Of a DNA stretch of 64,000 bases, positions 7,919 through 16,772 are shown in pieces. The position numbers were made by a program, and so were the translations under genes. This DNA comes from Virgisporangium aliadipatigenens (GTDB lineage Bacteria; Actinomycetota; Actinomycetes; Mycobacteriales; Micromonosporaceae), in assembly GCF_016863615.1 (NCBI RefSeq), contig NZ_BOPF01000013.1, forward strand, positions 186,001 through 250,000, written 5' to 3'. Position 1 is the first letter of the stretch, and every line of letters starts with the position of its first letter. Below the pieces are notes generated by a model that did not search any database, was not told the DNA's origin, and was given only the letters and a program-made list of their open reading frames with translations.

Positions 7919-8804
7919 GTCCCACCGCCTCCCGTGCCGCGTCCAGCACCTCGTCGACCGTGATCGTGTCGAGCCCGCCCGGGCCGTGCCACAGCGTCCG
8001 GTGCCACGGGCGTTCCGGCGGCGGGCCCCAGCGCGCCGGGTCCATCGGTCCGAAGAGGACGACCGACGGGGCGCGGTAGGCGGTGGCCAGGTGCGCGACG
8101 CCGGTGTCCCCGCAGACCACGAGCGCCGCGCGCCGGACCAGCGCCGCGAGCTGTCCCACGTCGGTGCGGCCGGCGAGGACCGCGTCCGGGGGCAGGCCGG
8201 CGCCGAGGGCCACGGCGAACGCGCGTTCCCGCTCGTCCGGGCCGCCGGTCAGCAGCACCCGGTGGCCGTCGTCGCTGAGCGCGCGGGCCACGGCGGCGAA
8301 GCGTTCGACCGGCCAGCACCGGTCCGTGCTGCTGGCGCCGGGGTGCACGACGACGTGCTCGCCCGCCGACGTGCCGAGGTCGAGGTCCGCCGGGTCGGCC
8401 GGGATGCCGTACGCCCGCAGCATCCGGCACCAGCGCGGTACCTCGTGCTCCGTCGGCCCACCGTCCGTCCACTGTGGACCCTTCAGGTCGAACCCGAGCA
8501 GCCGGCCGGGGCGCAGTGCGCGCAGCACGTCGTGGCTCTGCGGGCCGCGGCCGTGCAGGTTGACCGCCACGTCAACCGGCCCGTCCCAGTCCACTGTGGA
8601 CGGCGGTTCGCGCACGTACGCGGCGGTCGGCAGGTGCCGGTCGACGCCGCCGATCGCCGACACCAGCGGCGCCAGCGCGGGCGGCGTGGCCAGGACGAGC
8701 GCGTGCCCGGGAAAGGCCCGGCGCACCGCGCGCACCGCCGGCACGCCGGTCAGCAGGTCACCCAGCCCGAGCGCGCGCAGGACCAGCACGACCGGCTGCG
8801 TCAC
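7899..8804 (-). CDS. GT9 heptosyltransferase-like glycosyltransferase
   Basis: A 301-residue GT-B transferase of the ADP-heptose:LPS heptosyltransferase family. Visible signatures are VLVLRALGLGDLLTGVPAVRA at the N-terminus (in part), VVHPGASS with a sugar-nucleotide loop, LLTGGPDE, and CGDTGVAHLATAY near the C-terminus. The GTG start overlaps the SDR stop (GTGA). As actinobacteria have no LPS, it should transfer a heptose or related sugar onto another glycan. It is one of two GT9 domains in this operon. Confidence 0.87.
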   Translation of the reverse strand: MTQPVVLVLRALGLGDLLTGVPAVRAVRRAFPGHALVLATPPALAPLVSAIGGVDRHLPTAAYVREPPSTVDWDGPVDVAVNLHGRGPQSHDVLRALRPGRLLGFDLKGPQWTDGGPTEHEVPRWCRMLRAYGIPADPADLDLGTSAGEHVVVHPGASSTDRCWPVERFAAVARALSDDGHRVLLTGGPDERERAFAVALGAGLPPDAVLAGRTDVGQLAALVRRAALVVCGDTGVAHLATAYRAPSVVLFGPMDPARWGPPPERPWHRTLWHGPGGLDTITVDEVLDAAREAVGHAAAAG

Positions 8805-9487
8805 GGGTAGGACGTCTCCCGTTCCGCGCAGACCACCATCTCGCGCACCGCGCAGCCGGGCGGCTGGGTGAGCGCGAACAGCACCGTCTGCGCCACGTTC
8901 GCCGGGTCGTTGAGGATCGCGTCCGGCCCGGGCCTGTAGCGCTCCTCGCGGCTGTCGAAGAACGCCGTGCTCATCCCGCCGGGGATCAGCAGCGTCACGC
9001 CGACCTCGCCCGCCAGTTCGGCCGCCAGCGCGCGGGTGAACCCGACGACGCCGAACTTCGCCGCGCAGTACGCCGTGGCGTCGCTGACCGCCTTGACGCC
9101 GAGCGTGGAGGCCACCGTCACCACCGTTCCGTGCGAACGGCGCAGGTGCGGCACGGCGGCACGCACGACCGCCGCGGTGCCGAGCAGGTTGACGGCCAGG
9201 ATCCGTTCCCACTCCGGGCCGGGAACGTCCTCCAGCCGGCCCGGCACGTCGATGCCGGCGGCGGTGACCACGCCGTCGAGCGTGCCGACCTGTTCGGCGA
9301 TCGCCCGGGTCGCCTCCTCGGCGGCGCGGCTGTCGGCGAGATCCACGGCGACGTACGGAACATCGTCGGCCGGCGGCTTCAGGTCCAGCACGAGCGGCGA
9401 CCCGCCCGCCTCGCTCACGGCGGCCACGACGGCGGCACCCAGCCCGCTCGCCCCTCCCGTGACCAGAACCGTTCCGGGACTACGCAT
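8801..9487 (-). CDS. Short-chain dehydrogenase/reductase
   Basis: A 228-residue classical SDR: TGGASGLG at 10-17 binds the dinucleotide, TAAG replaces NNAG, and the catalytic set is S127, Y140 and K144 (YCAAK). It is too short to be the extended-type heptose epimerase HldD. Its position between a heptose kinase and a heptosyltransferase, with overlaps at both ends (8 bp and 4 bp), suggests it acts on the same sugar or its aglycone (inference). Confidence 0.87.
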   Translation of the reverse strand: MRSPGTVLVTGGASGLGAAVVAAVSEAGGSPLVLDLKPPADDVPYVAVDLADSRAAEEATRAIAEQVGTLDGVVTAAGIDVPGRLEDVPGPEWERILAVNLLGTAAVVRAAVPHLRRSHGTVVTVASTLGVKAVSDATAYCAAKFGVVGFTRALAAELAGEVGVTLLIPGGMSTAFFDSREERYRPGPDAILNDPANVAQTVLFALTQPPGCAVREMVVCAERETSYP

Positions 9488-10394
9488 TCAGATCCTCCTT
9501 GAGGAATGAGCCTTCGGCCACGTAATCGGTGGCCGCGTCGACCGCCGCCCGGACGGCGTCCACAGTGGACTTGCCGAGCGCGAGAGCCGACACGGCCTCG
9601 GCCGCGAACCGGTCACCGGCACCGCACGGGTCGCCGGTGGCGGCGTACGGCGCGGGAATCGTCTCGGCGGAATCCAGATCGGAGCCGGCGAGCACGGCAC
9701 CCTCCGCGCCGAGCGTGACGGCGACGGCCTGCGCGTCCCACGCGAGCCGCAGCCGTTCCGCCGTGTGCCCGCCGTTCCGCGACCCGTCCCCGTCGTCGGT
9801 GGAGGCGGCGGGCAGGAAGTGCGCGGCCTCGGCGCGGTTCGGGGTCACCAGCGCGGCACCCGGCACCGGCGCCGGCCCCTTGGGATGCGGATCCCACACC
9901 AGCGGTACCCGCCCGGCGCACCCGGCCAGCAGCGGCCGCAGCGCCGGATGCGCGGCGACGCCCCGCCCGTAGTCGCTGACCAGGATGGCGGCCGCCGACT
10001 CCAGCGCCGCGCGGGCCGCCCCCGGAACGTTCCCGAGCCGGCCGCCGCTCTCGCCGCGGTCGAGCCGCAGCAGCAGCTGCTCCCCCGCGCGCAGGCGCAC
10101 CTTCTCCACGGTCGACCCGTCGTAGGGAATCGGCGCCACGCGTACCCCCGCGTCGGTCAGCAGCGCCCGCAGCGTCCGGCCGCCGGCGTCCGGAGCGAGC
10201 CCGCACACCAGCACCACCTCGTCGAAGCGACCCGTCCCGACCGCGAACAGCGCCGCCAGTCCGGCACCGCCGGGCCGGTCGTGCGTGCCGCGTTCGACCA
10301 GAACCGGAACCGGCGCCTCGGGGCAGAGCCGGTCGGCCGTGCCCACGATCTCCCGGTCCAGCAACAGGTCCCCGACGACGACCAGCGTCCTCAT
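9480..10394 (-). CDS. PfkB-family sugar kinase, HldE kinase-domain type
   Basis: A 304-residue ribokinase-fold enzyme resembling the kinase half of HldE (D-beta-D-heptose 7-phosphate kinase). It opens MRTLVVVGDLLLDRE, has CPEAPVPVLVE at 24-34 as in HldE, PGGAG at 41-45, and the catalytic GAGDRF with D261. The nucleotidyltransferase domain found in bifunctional HldE is missing. The ATG overlaps the GmhA-like gene stop (ATGA). It should form heptose 1,7-bisphosphate, the substrate of the GmhB domain encoded upstream. Confidence 0.85.
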   Translation of the reverse strand: MRTLVVVGDLLLDREIVGTADRLCPEAPVPVLVERGTHDRPGGAGLAALFAVGTGRFDEVVLVCGLAPDAGGRTLRALLTDAGVRVAPIPYDGSTVEKVRLRAGEQLLLRLDRGESGGRLGNVPGAARAALESAAAILVSDYGRGVAAHPALRPLLAGCAGRVPLVWDPHPKGPAPVPGAALVTPNRAEAAHFLPAASTDDGDGSRNGGHTAERLRLAWDAQAVAVTLGAEGAVLAGSDLDSAETIPAPYAATGDPCGAGDRFAAEAVSALALGKSTVDAVRAAVDAATDYVAEGSFLKEDLNA

Positions 10395-11026
10395 CGCGCC
10401 GGTGCCAGTGCCGCGTCGATCTGCGCACACAGCAGGTGCACCGAGACCAGATGCAGTTCCTGAACGGTGGCCGAATCGGCCGGCACCGCGAGCACGTCGT
10501 CGCAGCGCATCGCGAGCGGGTTCGGCAGCGCGCCGGTGAGCGCCCAGCTCGTGACGCCGCGCTCGCGGGCCGTTTCGGCGGCGCACAGCAGATTGGGACT
10601 GCGACCGCTCGTCGACAGCAGGATCAGCACGTCGCCGGGGCGGCCGTGGGCCTCCACCTGGCGGGCGAAGACCCGTTCGTAGCCGTAGTCGTTGCCGATC
10701 GCGGTGACGCTGGACGACTCGGCCGACAGCGCGATCGCCGACAGCGCCATCCGGTCGTCGCGCATCTTGCCGACGAGTTCGGACGTCAGGTGCTGCGCCT
10801 CGGCGGCACTGCCCCCGTTGCCGGCCACCAGCAGCCGACCGCCGCCGACCAGGACCCGGGCGAGGTGCTCGCCCCACCGGACGAGCCGGGGCGTCTCGGC
10901 ACGCATCAGTTCGACCGCCTCGGCGTGCCGGTCCAGGTGCGCCTCGACGGCCGAGCGGCGCCAGACCGCGTCGAGCGCGATCTGCTTCGCCAGTTCCGTC
11001 TCCGGCTCGTTCGACAGGATCGTCAT
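10391..11026 (-). CDS. gmhA: Phosphoheptose isomerase-like SIS protein
   Basis: A 211-residue SIS-domain enzyme of the GmhA family, which turns sedoheptulose 7-phosphate into D-glycero-D-manno-heptose 7-phosphate. It shows GNGGSAAEAQHLTSELVG from residue 69 (E83 is the likely catalytic acid) and STSGRSPN at 138-145, plus a C-terminal HLVSVHLLC helix with the expected histidine. Start and stop overlap both neighbours by four bases. It is the committed step of the heptose pathway in this operon. Confidence 0.87.
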   Translation of the reverse strand: MTILSNEPETELAKQIALDAVWRRSAVEAHLDRHAEAVELMRAETPRLVRWGEHLARVLVGGGRLLVAGNGGSAAEAQHLTSELVGKMRDDRMALSAIALSAESSSVTAIGNDYGYERVFARQVEAHGRPGDVLILLSTSGRSPNLLCAAETARERGVTSWALTGALPNPLAMRCDDVLAVPADSATVQELHLVSVHLLCAQIDAALAPAR

Positions 11027-12246
11027 CCGGGAACCTCCGTGAGCGTGTCGGTCTCCAGCCCGGCGACCGACGCGTAGACCCGCCCGACGTCGAGCGCGGC
11101 GCGGTCCCAGGTGTAGCGGGAACGGACCCGGTCGACGGCCGCGCTCGCGAAGCTCATCCGCCGCACCTCGTCCTGCAGCACGGAACGCAGCGCCACGGCG
11201 AGCGCCCGCACGTCACGGGGCGGCACGTGCAGGCCGGTGACGCCGTCGATGACGCTCTCGGCGAGCCCGCCGACGGCGTAGGTCACGACCGGCACCCCGC
11301 ACGCCATCGCCTCCAACGGCGTCAGCCCGAACGGCTCGTACCACGGCGGGCAGCACACGACGTCGGCCGAGCGGTACCAGGCCGGCATGTCCGCGCTCGG
11401 CACGGATCCCAGCAGTACCAGGCGGTCCCCGACGCCGGCCTTGGCGGCGACGGCGCGCAGCCGCTGCGCCTCCGGGTCGCCGTCCAGCTTCTCGGCGGGC
11501 GGGCCGCCGGCGATGACGAGTTCGGTGTCGGGAACGCGGCGCAGTGCCCGGATGAGGTCGTCGTAGCCCTTGCGCTCGACGAGCCGGCCGACGCTGAGCA
11601 CGCGGCGCAGCCCCTCCCGGCGCGGCATCGTCGGCCCGGCCGGGCTGAACGTCTCGGTGTCCACACCGGACGGTGCGACCACGATGTTGTTGCGGGCGAT
11701 GCCCATCCGGGCCAGTTCGTCGACCTCGTCGGCGCACTGGGCGATGACCCGGTCGGCGAGCCGGCCGAGGGTGCGCTCGAGGCCGACCCGCCCCTCCGGG
11801 CTGGTGTCCTTGGCGCCCTGGTACCGCCGCTTCACCGTGCCCAGCGCGTGGAACGTCACCACGACCGGAACCCGCGCGCCGGCCGTCGCGGTGAGGGCCG
11901 CGAGGCCGCTCATCCAGAAGTGCGCGTGCACCACGTCGGGCCGGAAATCGCCGTCGCTCCAACGCTTCTCGAGCCATCGCCCGAAGTCACCCATGAACGG
12001 CAGGAGGTCGTCCTTCGGCAGGACGCGGGGCGGCCCGGCCGGCACGTGCTCGACCACGACACCCGGCGCGAAGTCCACTTCGGACGGTGCGGTCCGGTCC
12101 TCGCGTCTGGTGTACACGCGCACCTCGTGCCCGCGGGCGGCGACGGCGCGGGCCAGTTCGGCCACGTGTGTGTTCTGGCCGCCGGCGTCCACACCGCCCA
12201 ACGTCGCGAGCGGGCTGGCATGTTCGGACACCATTGCGATCCTCAC
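11023..12246 (-). CDS. Family 4 glycosyltransferase
   Basis: A 407-residue GT-B enzyme. The N-terminal half has SEHASPLATLGGVDAGGQNTH, a glycine-rich acceptor loop as in sucrose-phosphate-synthase-like and MshA-like enzymes, and VVHAHFWMS. The C-terminal half has SVGRLVERKGYDDLI and the donor-binding PPWYEPFGLTPLEAMACG (E-x7-E). The GTG start at 12246 is chosen because it forms a GTGA overlap with the upstream gene. It probably adds a sugar to the heptose-containing glycan; the donor is unknown. Confidence 0.88.
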   Translation of the reverse strand: MRIAMVSEHASPLATLGGVDAGGQNTHVAELARAVAARGHEVRVYTRREDRTAPSEVDFAPGVVVEHVPAGPPRVLPKDDLLPFMGDFGRWLEKRWSDGDFRPDVVHAHFWMSGLAALTATAGARVPVVVTFHALGTVKRRYQGAKDTSPEGRVGLERTLGRLADRVIAQCADEVDELARMGIARNNIVVAPSGVDTETFSPAGPTMPRREGLRRVLSVGRLVERKGYDDLIRALRRVPDTELVIAGGPPAEKLDGDPEAQRLRAVAAKAGVGDRLVLLGSVPSADMPAWYRSADVVCCPPWYEPFGLTPLEAMACGVPVVTYAVGGLAESVIDGVTGLHVPPRDVRALAVALRSVLQDEVRRMSFASAAVDRVRSRYTWDRAALDVGRVYASVAGLETDTLTEVPG

Positions 12247-13184
12247 GAGATCACCTCCTTCAGCAGGGCGTCCCAGTCGGACAGGAAGCGCGCGAGCCCG
12301 TAGCGGCGCAGGGCCGCCTCCCGGGCGACGGCACCGCACCTGCGGGCCGCCTCGTCGTCGCGCATCAGCCATCGGGTCGCGTCGAGCAGTTCGTCGGGGT
12401 CCGTCGAGATCGCGCCGGCTTCGGGCGGGACCGCGCGGACCGCTTCGGTCGTGGCCAGCACGACCACCGGCATTCCGATCGTCATCGCCTCCAACAGGGA
12501 AAGCCCCAGTGATGTCCATCGATGCGGGTGGAGGTAGAGGCGGCGCCGGGCCATCTCGCGGTGCAGATCCGCCTGGGGCGGGTCCTCGTGCGCCGCGATG
12601 CGATCCGACGCCAGTTCGGCTACCCCCATGCCGAACAGGTCAAGCGGCGCCGCGTCTGTGAAAGCTGCCAGGAGGTCGGTGCCGGTGACCCGGCCGCGGC
12701 GCACGGGTTCGTTGATGGCGACGGCGATCCGGGACAGCTCGCCGGTCCAGCGCACACCCGGATCGGGGATGCCGTGCTCGATGACCGTCGTGCGGGTGCC
12801 GCCGGCGTCCCAGAAGAGCCGGTTGAAGTGGGTCACGTGCACCAGCGTCACGTCGTCCCGGTCGGCCATCGGGTGGCGACTCAGCGGAACGGCGCCGTCC
12901 TTGGGCGTGTTGTGCTCGACGTACACCACGGGCACGCGGCGCCCGCCGAGCCAGCGGCGCATCAGCTCGTACTCGTGCGGCCGCTGCAGCACCGCCACGT
13001 CGACGTCCATGGTGGACAGTCGCTCGGGCGTCACCTCGACGGCGTTCTCCGGCCAGGGGTACGTGCGGGCGCGGCCGAGGCCGTCCGCGTCCCGCTCGGC
13101 GTTGACCGGCACCAGGTACGTGTGTCCACCGTGGACGAACGCGGTCGCCCAGGCGCCGTGCACGTGCCAGAACAGGATGTTCAT
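12243..13184 (-). CDS. GT-B type glycosyltransferase
   Basis: A 313-residue protein beginning MNILFWHVHGAW, with YVEHNTP and HGIPDP loops and a C-terminal YLHPHRWTSLGLSLLEAMTIGMP, the E-x7-E donor-site pattern of GT4 enzymes. The N-terminal domain is less typical than that of the next gene. ATGA and GTGA overlaps at its ends fix its start and place it in the middle of the heptose operon. Confidence 0.78.
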   Translation of the reverse strand: MNILFWHVHGAWATAFVHGGHTYLVPVNAERDADGLGRARTYPWPENAVEVTPERLSTMDVDVAVLQRPHEYELMRRWLGGRRVPVVYVEHNTPKDGAVPLSRHPMADRDDVTLVHVTHFNRLFWDAGGTRTTVIEHGIPDPGVRWTGELSRIAVAINEPVRRGRVTGTDLLAAFTDAAPLDLFGMGVAELASDRIAAHEDPPQADLHREMARRRLYLHPHRWTSLGLSLLEAMTIGMPVVVLATTEAVRAVPPEAGAISTDPDELLDATRWLMRDDEAARRCGAVAREAALRRYGLARFLSDWDALLKEVIS

Positions 13185-14722
13185 CGGCCGACCTCGGCCA
13201 CCGCCGCAACGACCGCCTGGGAGTCCACTGTGGACAGGCATGGGTGGCCCGGGACCGGGCACGCCGTCGCCCGTGTGCTCCGGCAAGCGGCGGACTGATC
13301 GCCCAGGCGCGCGGTCGGCACCCCGAACGGCCGCCACCGCTGCCACGGCACCGTCGGCGCGAACAGGCTCACCACCGGCGTACCGACCGCGGCGGCGAGA
13401 TGGGCCGGGCCGGTGTTGGCCACCACGACGGCGTCCGCGTGGCGCAGCACACCGGCCAGTTCGGCCAGTCCGGTGCGCCCGCCGAGATCCTCGCCACCCG
13501 CCTCCGCCACGAACGCCGTCAGCGCCTTCTCGTCCGGCCCGCCGGTGACCAGGACCTGACGGCCGGCGGCGACGAGGGCCGCGACGTGCGCACGCATCCG
13601 TTCGGGCGGGCAGGCGCGGGCCGGCACACTCGCGCCGGGGTGCACCACCACGTACGACGCCGGCAGCGGCACCGCGGGCTCGGGCAGGTCCGGCCGCAGC
13701 CGCAGCCGTCCGTCGTCCCACGCCGGCAGCGGGAAACCCGCGTCCGCGGCCAACCCCAGCGCACGCTCCGCCTCGGGAACGTCGTCGTCGCGGGTCACCC
13801 GCACGTCCAGCAGCGCACCCGGATAGTCCGTCGAGTGCGCCGACACGCGCGGCACGCCGGCCATGCGCAGCAGCAGCGCCAGCGGCAGCGCGGACTGGTG
13901 GAACGACGTGAACACGACCGCCTCGTCGAACCCGCCGGCGGCCACCAGGTCGACCACGCGCGCCACGTCGGAGCGGTCGACGACGCCGTCCGGATCGATC
14001 CACGGCACCCGCCACTCGAACAGGTCGTCGACGCCCGGCAGCAGTTCGGCGGCGGCCCGCCCGCGGGGACCGCACATCAGCGTGACGTGCGAGGCGTGTT
14101 CGGCCACCGCACGGATCGCCGGCCCCGTGACGATGACGTCGCCGGTGGCGTCCGTGCGGGCCACCAGAACGCGCCCACGGGGGACGGGGTGGGGCTGCTG
14201 AAGGCGTTCGACCGAAAGAGCGGAAGGAAGGTCGGGGGCGACGATCGGGGCGGCGTCGACCTCGGCGGGCAACGTGGCCGCTGTCGGGACCAGAACGGGC
14301 GCGGCACCGGCCGCGAGGGCCGCCTCCACGTCCGCACCGATGTCGCCGACCAGCACACAGTCGCGGGGCGCCACGCCGAGCCGGCGCGCGGCCTCCAGCA
14401 CCATGCCGGGCCGCGGCTTGCGGCACGCGCAGCGGTCCTCCGCGGCGTGCGGGCACCACACCCAGGCGTCGAACGGCCCCAGCAGCTCCTCGACCCGCGC
14501 GTTGACCGCCTCGACCTGCCGCGGCGTGATCAGCCCGCGCGCGACACCCGACTGGTTGCTGACCACGGCGAGCTTGAGTCCCGCGGCGCGCAGCCGGTCC
14601 AGCGCCTCGCGCGCACCCGGCACCGGCCGGACCAGAGCGGGATCCCCGTTGTACGGAACGTCGTGCACAAGCGTGCCGTCCCGATCGAGGAGTACCGCTC
14701 CGAACCGCAGTGCCTGCCGCAC
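13181..14722 (-). CDS. GmhB phosphatase fused to GT9 heptosyltransferase
   Basis: A 513-residue fusion. Residues 1-165 are a HAD phosphatase like GmhB (heptose 1,7-bisphosphate 7-phosphatase): DRDGT with D13/D15, SNQSG near 55, the zinc loop C90-P-H92 ... C98-A-C100-RKP, and GD-IGAD near 125. From about 185 on it is a GT9 heptosyltransferase (VLVARTDATGDVIVTGPA, VVHPGAS, NTGPAHLAA). The GTG at 14722 follows GGAGGAGG by 5 nt; a start 16 codons earlier lacks a ribosome site. It is the first gene of the operon, so one polypeptide holds the phosphatase and a transferase. Confidence 0.88.
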   Translation of the reverse strand: MRQALRFGAVLLDRDGTLVHDVPYNGDPALVRPVPGAREALDRLRAAGLKLAVVSNQSGVARGLITPRQVEAVNARVEELLGPFDAWVWCPHAAEDRCACRKPRPGMVLEAARRLGVAPRDCVLVGDIGADVEAALAAGAAPVLVPTAATLPAEVDAAPIVAPDLPSALSVERLQQPHPVPRGRVLVARTDATGDVIVTGPAIRAVAEHASHVTLMCGPRGRAAAELLPGVDDLFEWRVPWIDPDGVVDRSDVARVVDLVAAGGFDEAVVFTSFHQSALPLALLLRMAGVPRVSAHSTDYPGALLDVRVTRDDDVPEAERALGLAADAGFPLPAWDDGRLRLRPDLPEPAVPLPASYVVVHPGASVPARACPPERMRAHVAALVAAGRQVLVTGGPDEKALTAFVAEAGGEDLGGRTGLAELAGVLRHADAVVVANTGPAHLAAAVGTPVVSLFAPTVPWQRWRPFGVPTARLGDQSAACRSTRATACPVPGHPCLSTVDSQAVVAAVAEVGR

Positions 14723-14800
14723 GCACGCCTCCTCCGGGTGAACTGCTCGGGACCACACCGGTACCCGCACGCCTGCGTGGCGGCGGGTCCGATGCCGGCC

Positions 14801-14830
14801 CGACTACCCGGGAGAAGTGCCCGTAAACAA
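14801..14830 (-). promoter_or_regulatory. Candidate heptose-operon promoter
   Basis: Read on the minus strand: TTGTTT (14830-14825), an 18-nt spacer and TAGTCG (14806-14801), about 80 nt before the first start codon of the operon. The boxes are imperfect. Confidence 0.3.
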
Positions 14831-14879
14831 AAGTCGCTGATCATGCCCCGCCGAGTGAATTAGGGCACCTGACCTGCGG

Positions 14880-15215
14880 TTATGCGGCACCCACGAGCCG
14901 ACGCGGACGGTTTCCGTTGATCACCCGCAGCTCGTCGCCGATCAGGTCCGGGCGGGTGTCGCGCACGCAGGCGTTGGCCCCCGCGTCGAGCAGCGCGACC
15001 ACGTCGGAGGCCGGCGCCGCCGCGTCCATCAGCACCAGGATCGGGGTGGCCGGGTACTCCGCCCGGGTGCGCCGCACCCGTTCACTGCTCGGCCGCACCA
15101 GCACGATGGCATCGGCGAACCCCCTGCGGCTGACCCGCCACGAATGCGGCAGGGTCGCCGCGAGCTCCGCGGAAACGAGATCGTCGCCGCCCTGCACCGT
15201 CACGTTCCTCGTCAT
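14880..15215 (-). CDS. Receiver-like protein without the phosphorylation site
   Basis: A 111-residue protein with the alternating strand/helix pattern of a response-regulator receiver: AIVLVRPSS, ATPILVLMDAA, VVALLDAGANACVR. The aspartate expected at the end of the third strand is missing (AIVLVRP), so it is not a normal phosphoacceptor. It has no output domain. It lies between the heptose operon and the sensor kinase on the same strand. Role unknown; a pseudo-receiver that binds a partner protein is possible. Confidence 0.6.
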   Translation of the reverse strand: MTRNVTVQGGDDLVSAELAATLPHSWRVSRRGFADAIVLVRPSSERVRRTRAEYPATPILVLMDAAAPASDVVALLDAGANACVRDTRPDLIGDELRVINGNRPRRLVGAA

Positions 15216-15263
15216 GGGATCTATTACCGCAACCGAAGCTGAATGCTTCCTTAGACCTCGCTG

Positions 15264-16772
15264 TCAGGACTCTGCGGGTTCTGTGGAGATCTCGTGGGGA
15301 GGCTGGAACAGCGGCAGCCGCACCATGAACCGCGCCCCCTCGCCCGGCGCCGTGTCCAGCCACACCTCGCCGCCGTGCGCCTCCACCAGGGCCTGCACGA
15401 TCGACAGGCCCAGGCCGCTGCCGCCCAGCGTGCGGGTGCGGGCGGGGTCGGTGCGGAAGAAGCGTTCGAAGACCCGGGCGGCGTCCTGCGGCGCGAGGCC
15501 GGGACCGGTGTCCGCGACGACAAGCATCGCCGAACCGCCGGCCGTGTCCACGGTGACCGTCACCTCCGTGCCCGCCGGCGTGTGCCGCACGGCGTTGCTC
15601 ACCAGGTTGCCGACGACCTGGCGCAGCCGCGACTCGTCACCGAGCACGAGCGGCGGTTCCTCGGCGAGCGCCCGCAGCTCCACCCGGTGATCGGTGACCG
15701 TCGCCGACGTGTCGTGCACCGCCTCGGCCGCCAGCGACAGCAGGTCCACCGGCGCCATCTCCAGCGGCCGCTGCTGGTCCAGCCGGGCGAGCAGCAGCAG
15801 GTCGTCGACGAGCACGCCCATGCGGGTCGCGTTGTGCTCGATGCGGCCGATGATGTGCGCCGGGTCGCCGCCGCCCTGCCGGTACAGCTCGGCGAAGCCG
15901 CGGATGGCGGTGAGCGGGGTGCGCAGTTCGTGGCTGGCGTCCGCGGCGAAGCGCCGCATCCGCGCCTCCGACTTGCGTGCCTCGTACTCGCTCGCCGCGC
16001 GGGCGCTGAAGGCCATCTCGATCTGGGAGACCATGTAGTTGAACGCCGCTGAGAGCCGGCCGACCTCGGTATCGGGATGTGCCGGTGGGGCGCGCCGGGT
16101 CAGGTCGCCGGCGGCGATCGCCTGTGCCGCCCGTTCGACCAGCGTCAGCCGGCGCAGCATCGTGTGCACCACCAGGTAACCGATCACCGCCAGCGCCGCC
16201 AGCACCAACCCGTCCACGGCGAACAGCGTGTTGGTCAGCTGCGGCATCGTGTCGTCGACGTCCTCCTGCGTCAGCGCCACGATGATCACCAGGTCCGGCC
16301 CGGCGACGGTCATCAGCACCCGCCAGCGGAAGCCCCTGCCGTCCTCGGGACGCACCGTGATCGGCTGACCCGCCAGCTTCTCGGCGTACGCCAGGGTGCG
16401 GGCCTTGGTGTCCGGCTCGCCCTGGTTCTCCTCGTTGTTGGGCGGGTCGATGTTGGTGTTGAGCACATTGCCCGCGGCGTCGCCTATCCAGAGGAACGCG
16501 CTCGTCGTGCCACGCGTCACCGGAATCGGGATGGTCGCCGGGGTGCGCGAGCTGTAGCTGTTGTTCTGCTGCTGCTTCCTGATCGTCTCGGCCACCTGGT
16601 TGGTGGTGGTCGACAGCTGGGCGTCGAGGCGGGAGATCAGGTAGCCGCGCAGGACGTACGTGGCCGTCGCGCCGCTGGCGCCGAGTGCGATCGTGACCAG
16701 CAGGAGCAGCGCCGCCACCAGCGTCACCCGCAGCGGCACCCGGTCCTGGAGGGCGCGCAGGGTGCGGATCAT
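15264..16772 (-). CDS. Sensor histidine kinase
   Basis: A 502-residue membrane kinase. TM segments lie near 16-41 and 182-206 and flank an extracytoplasmic sensor rich in Asn/Gln/Thr. HAMP (about 207-260), the H-box ASHELRTPLTAIRG near 275 and a full ATPase domain (NLVSNAVRHTP, ADTGPGL, GGSGLGLSIV) follow. The ATG at 16772 overlaps the regulator stop (ATGA). It resembles MprB/TrcS-type kinases. The partner regulator and the divergent protease suggest envelope-stress sensing (inference). Confidence 0.92.
   Translation of the reverse strand: MIRTLRALQDRVPLRVTLVAALLLLVTIALGASGATATYVLRGYLISRLDAQLSTTTNQVAETIRKQQQNNSYSSRTPATIPIPVTRGTTSAFLWIGDAAGNVLNTNIDPPNNEENQGEPDTKARTLAYAEKLAGQPITVRPEDGRGFRWRVLMTVAGPDLVIIVALTQEDVDDTMPQLTNTLFAVDGLVLAALAVIGYLVVHTMLRRLTLVERAAQAIAAGDLTRRAPPAHPDTEVGRLSAAFNYMVSQIEMAFSARAASEYEARKSEARMRRFAADASHELRTPLTAIRGFAELYRQGGGDPAHIIGRIEHNATRMGVLVDDLLLLARLDQQRPLEMAPVDLLSLAAEAVHDTSATVTDHRVELRALAEEPPLVLGDESRLRQVVGNLVSNAVRHTPAGTEVTVTVDTAGGSAMLVVADTGPGLAPQDAARVFERFFRTDPARTRTLGGSGLGLSIVQALVEAHGGEVWLDTAPGEGARFMVRLPLFQPPHEISTEPAES

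Noticed and set aside
8801-9487. SDR considered as the heptose epimerase HldD
   Set aside because: HldD is an extended SDR of about 310 residues; this is a 228-residue classical SDR.
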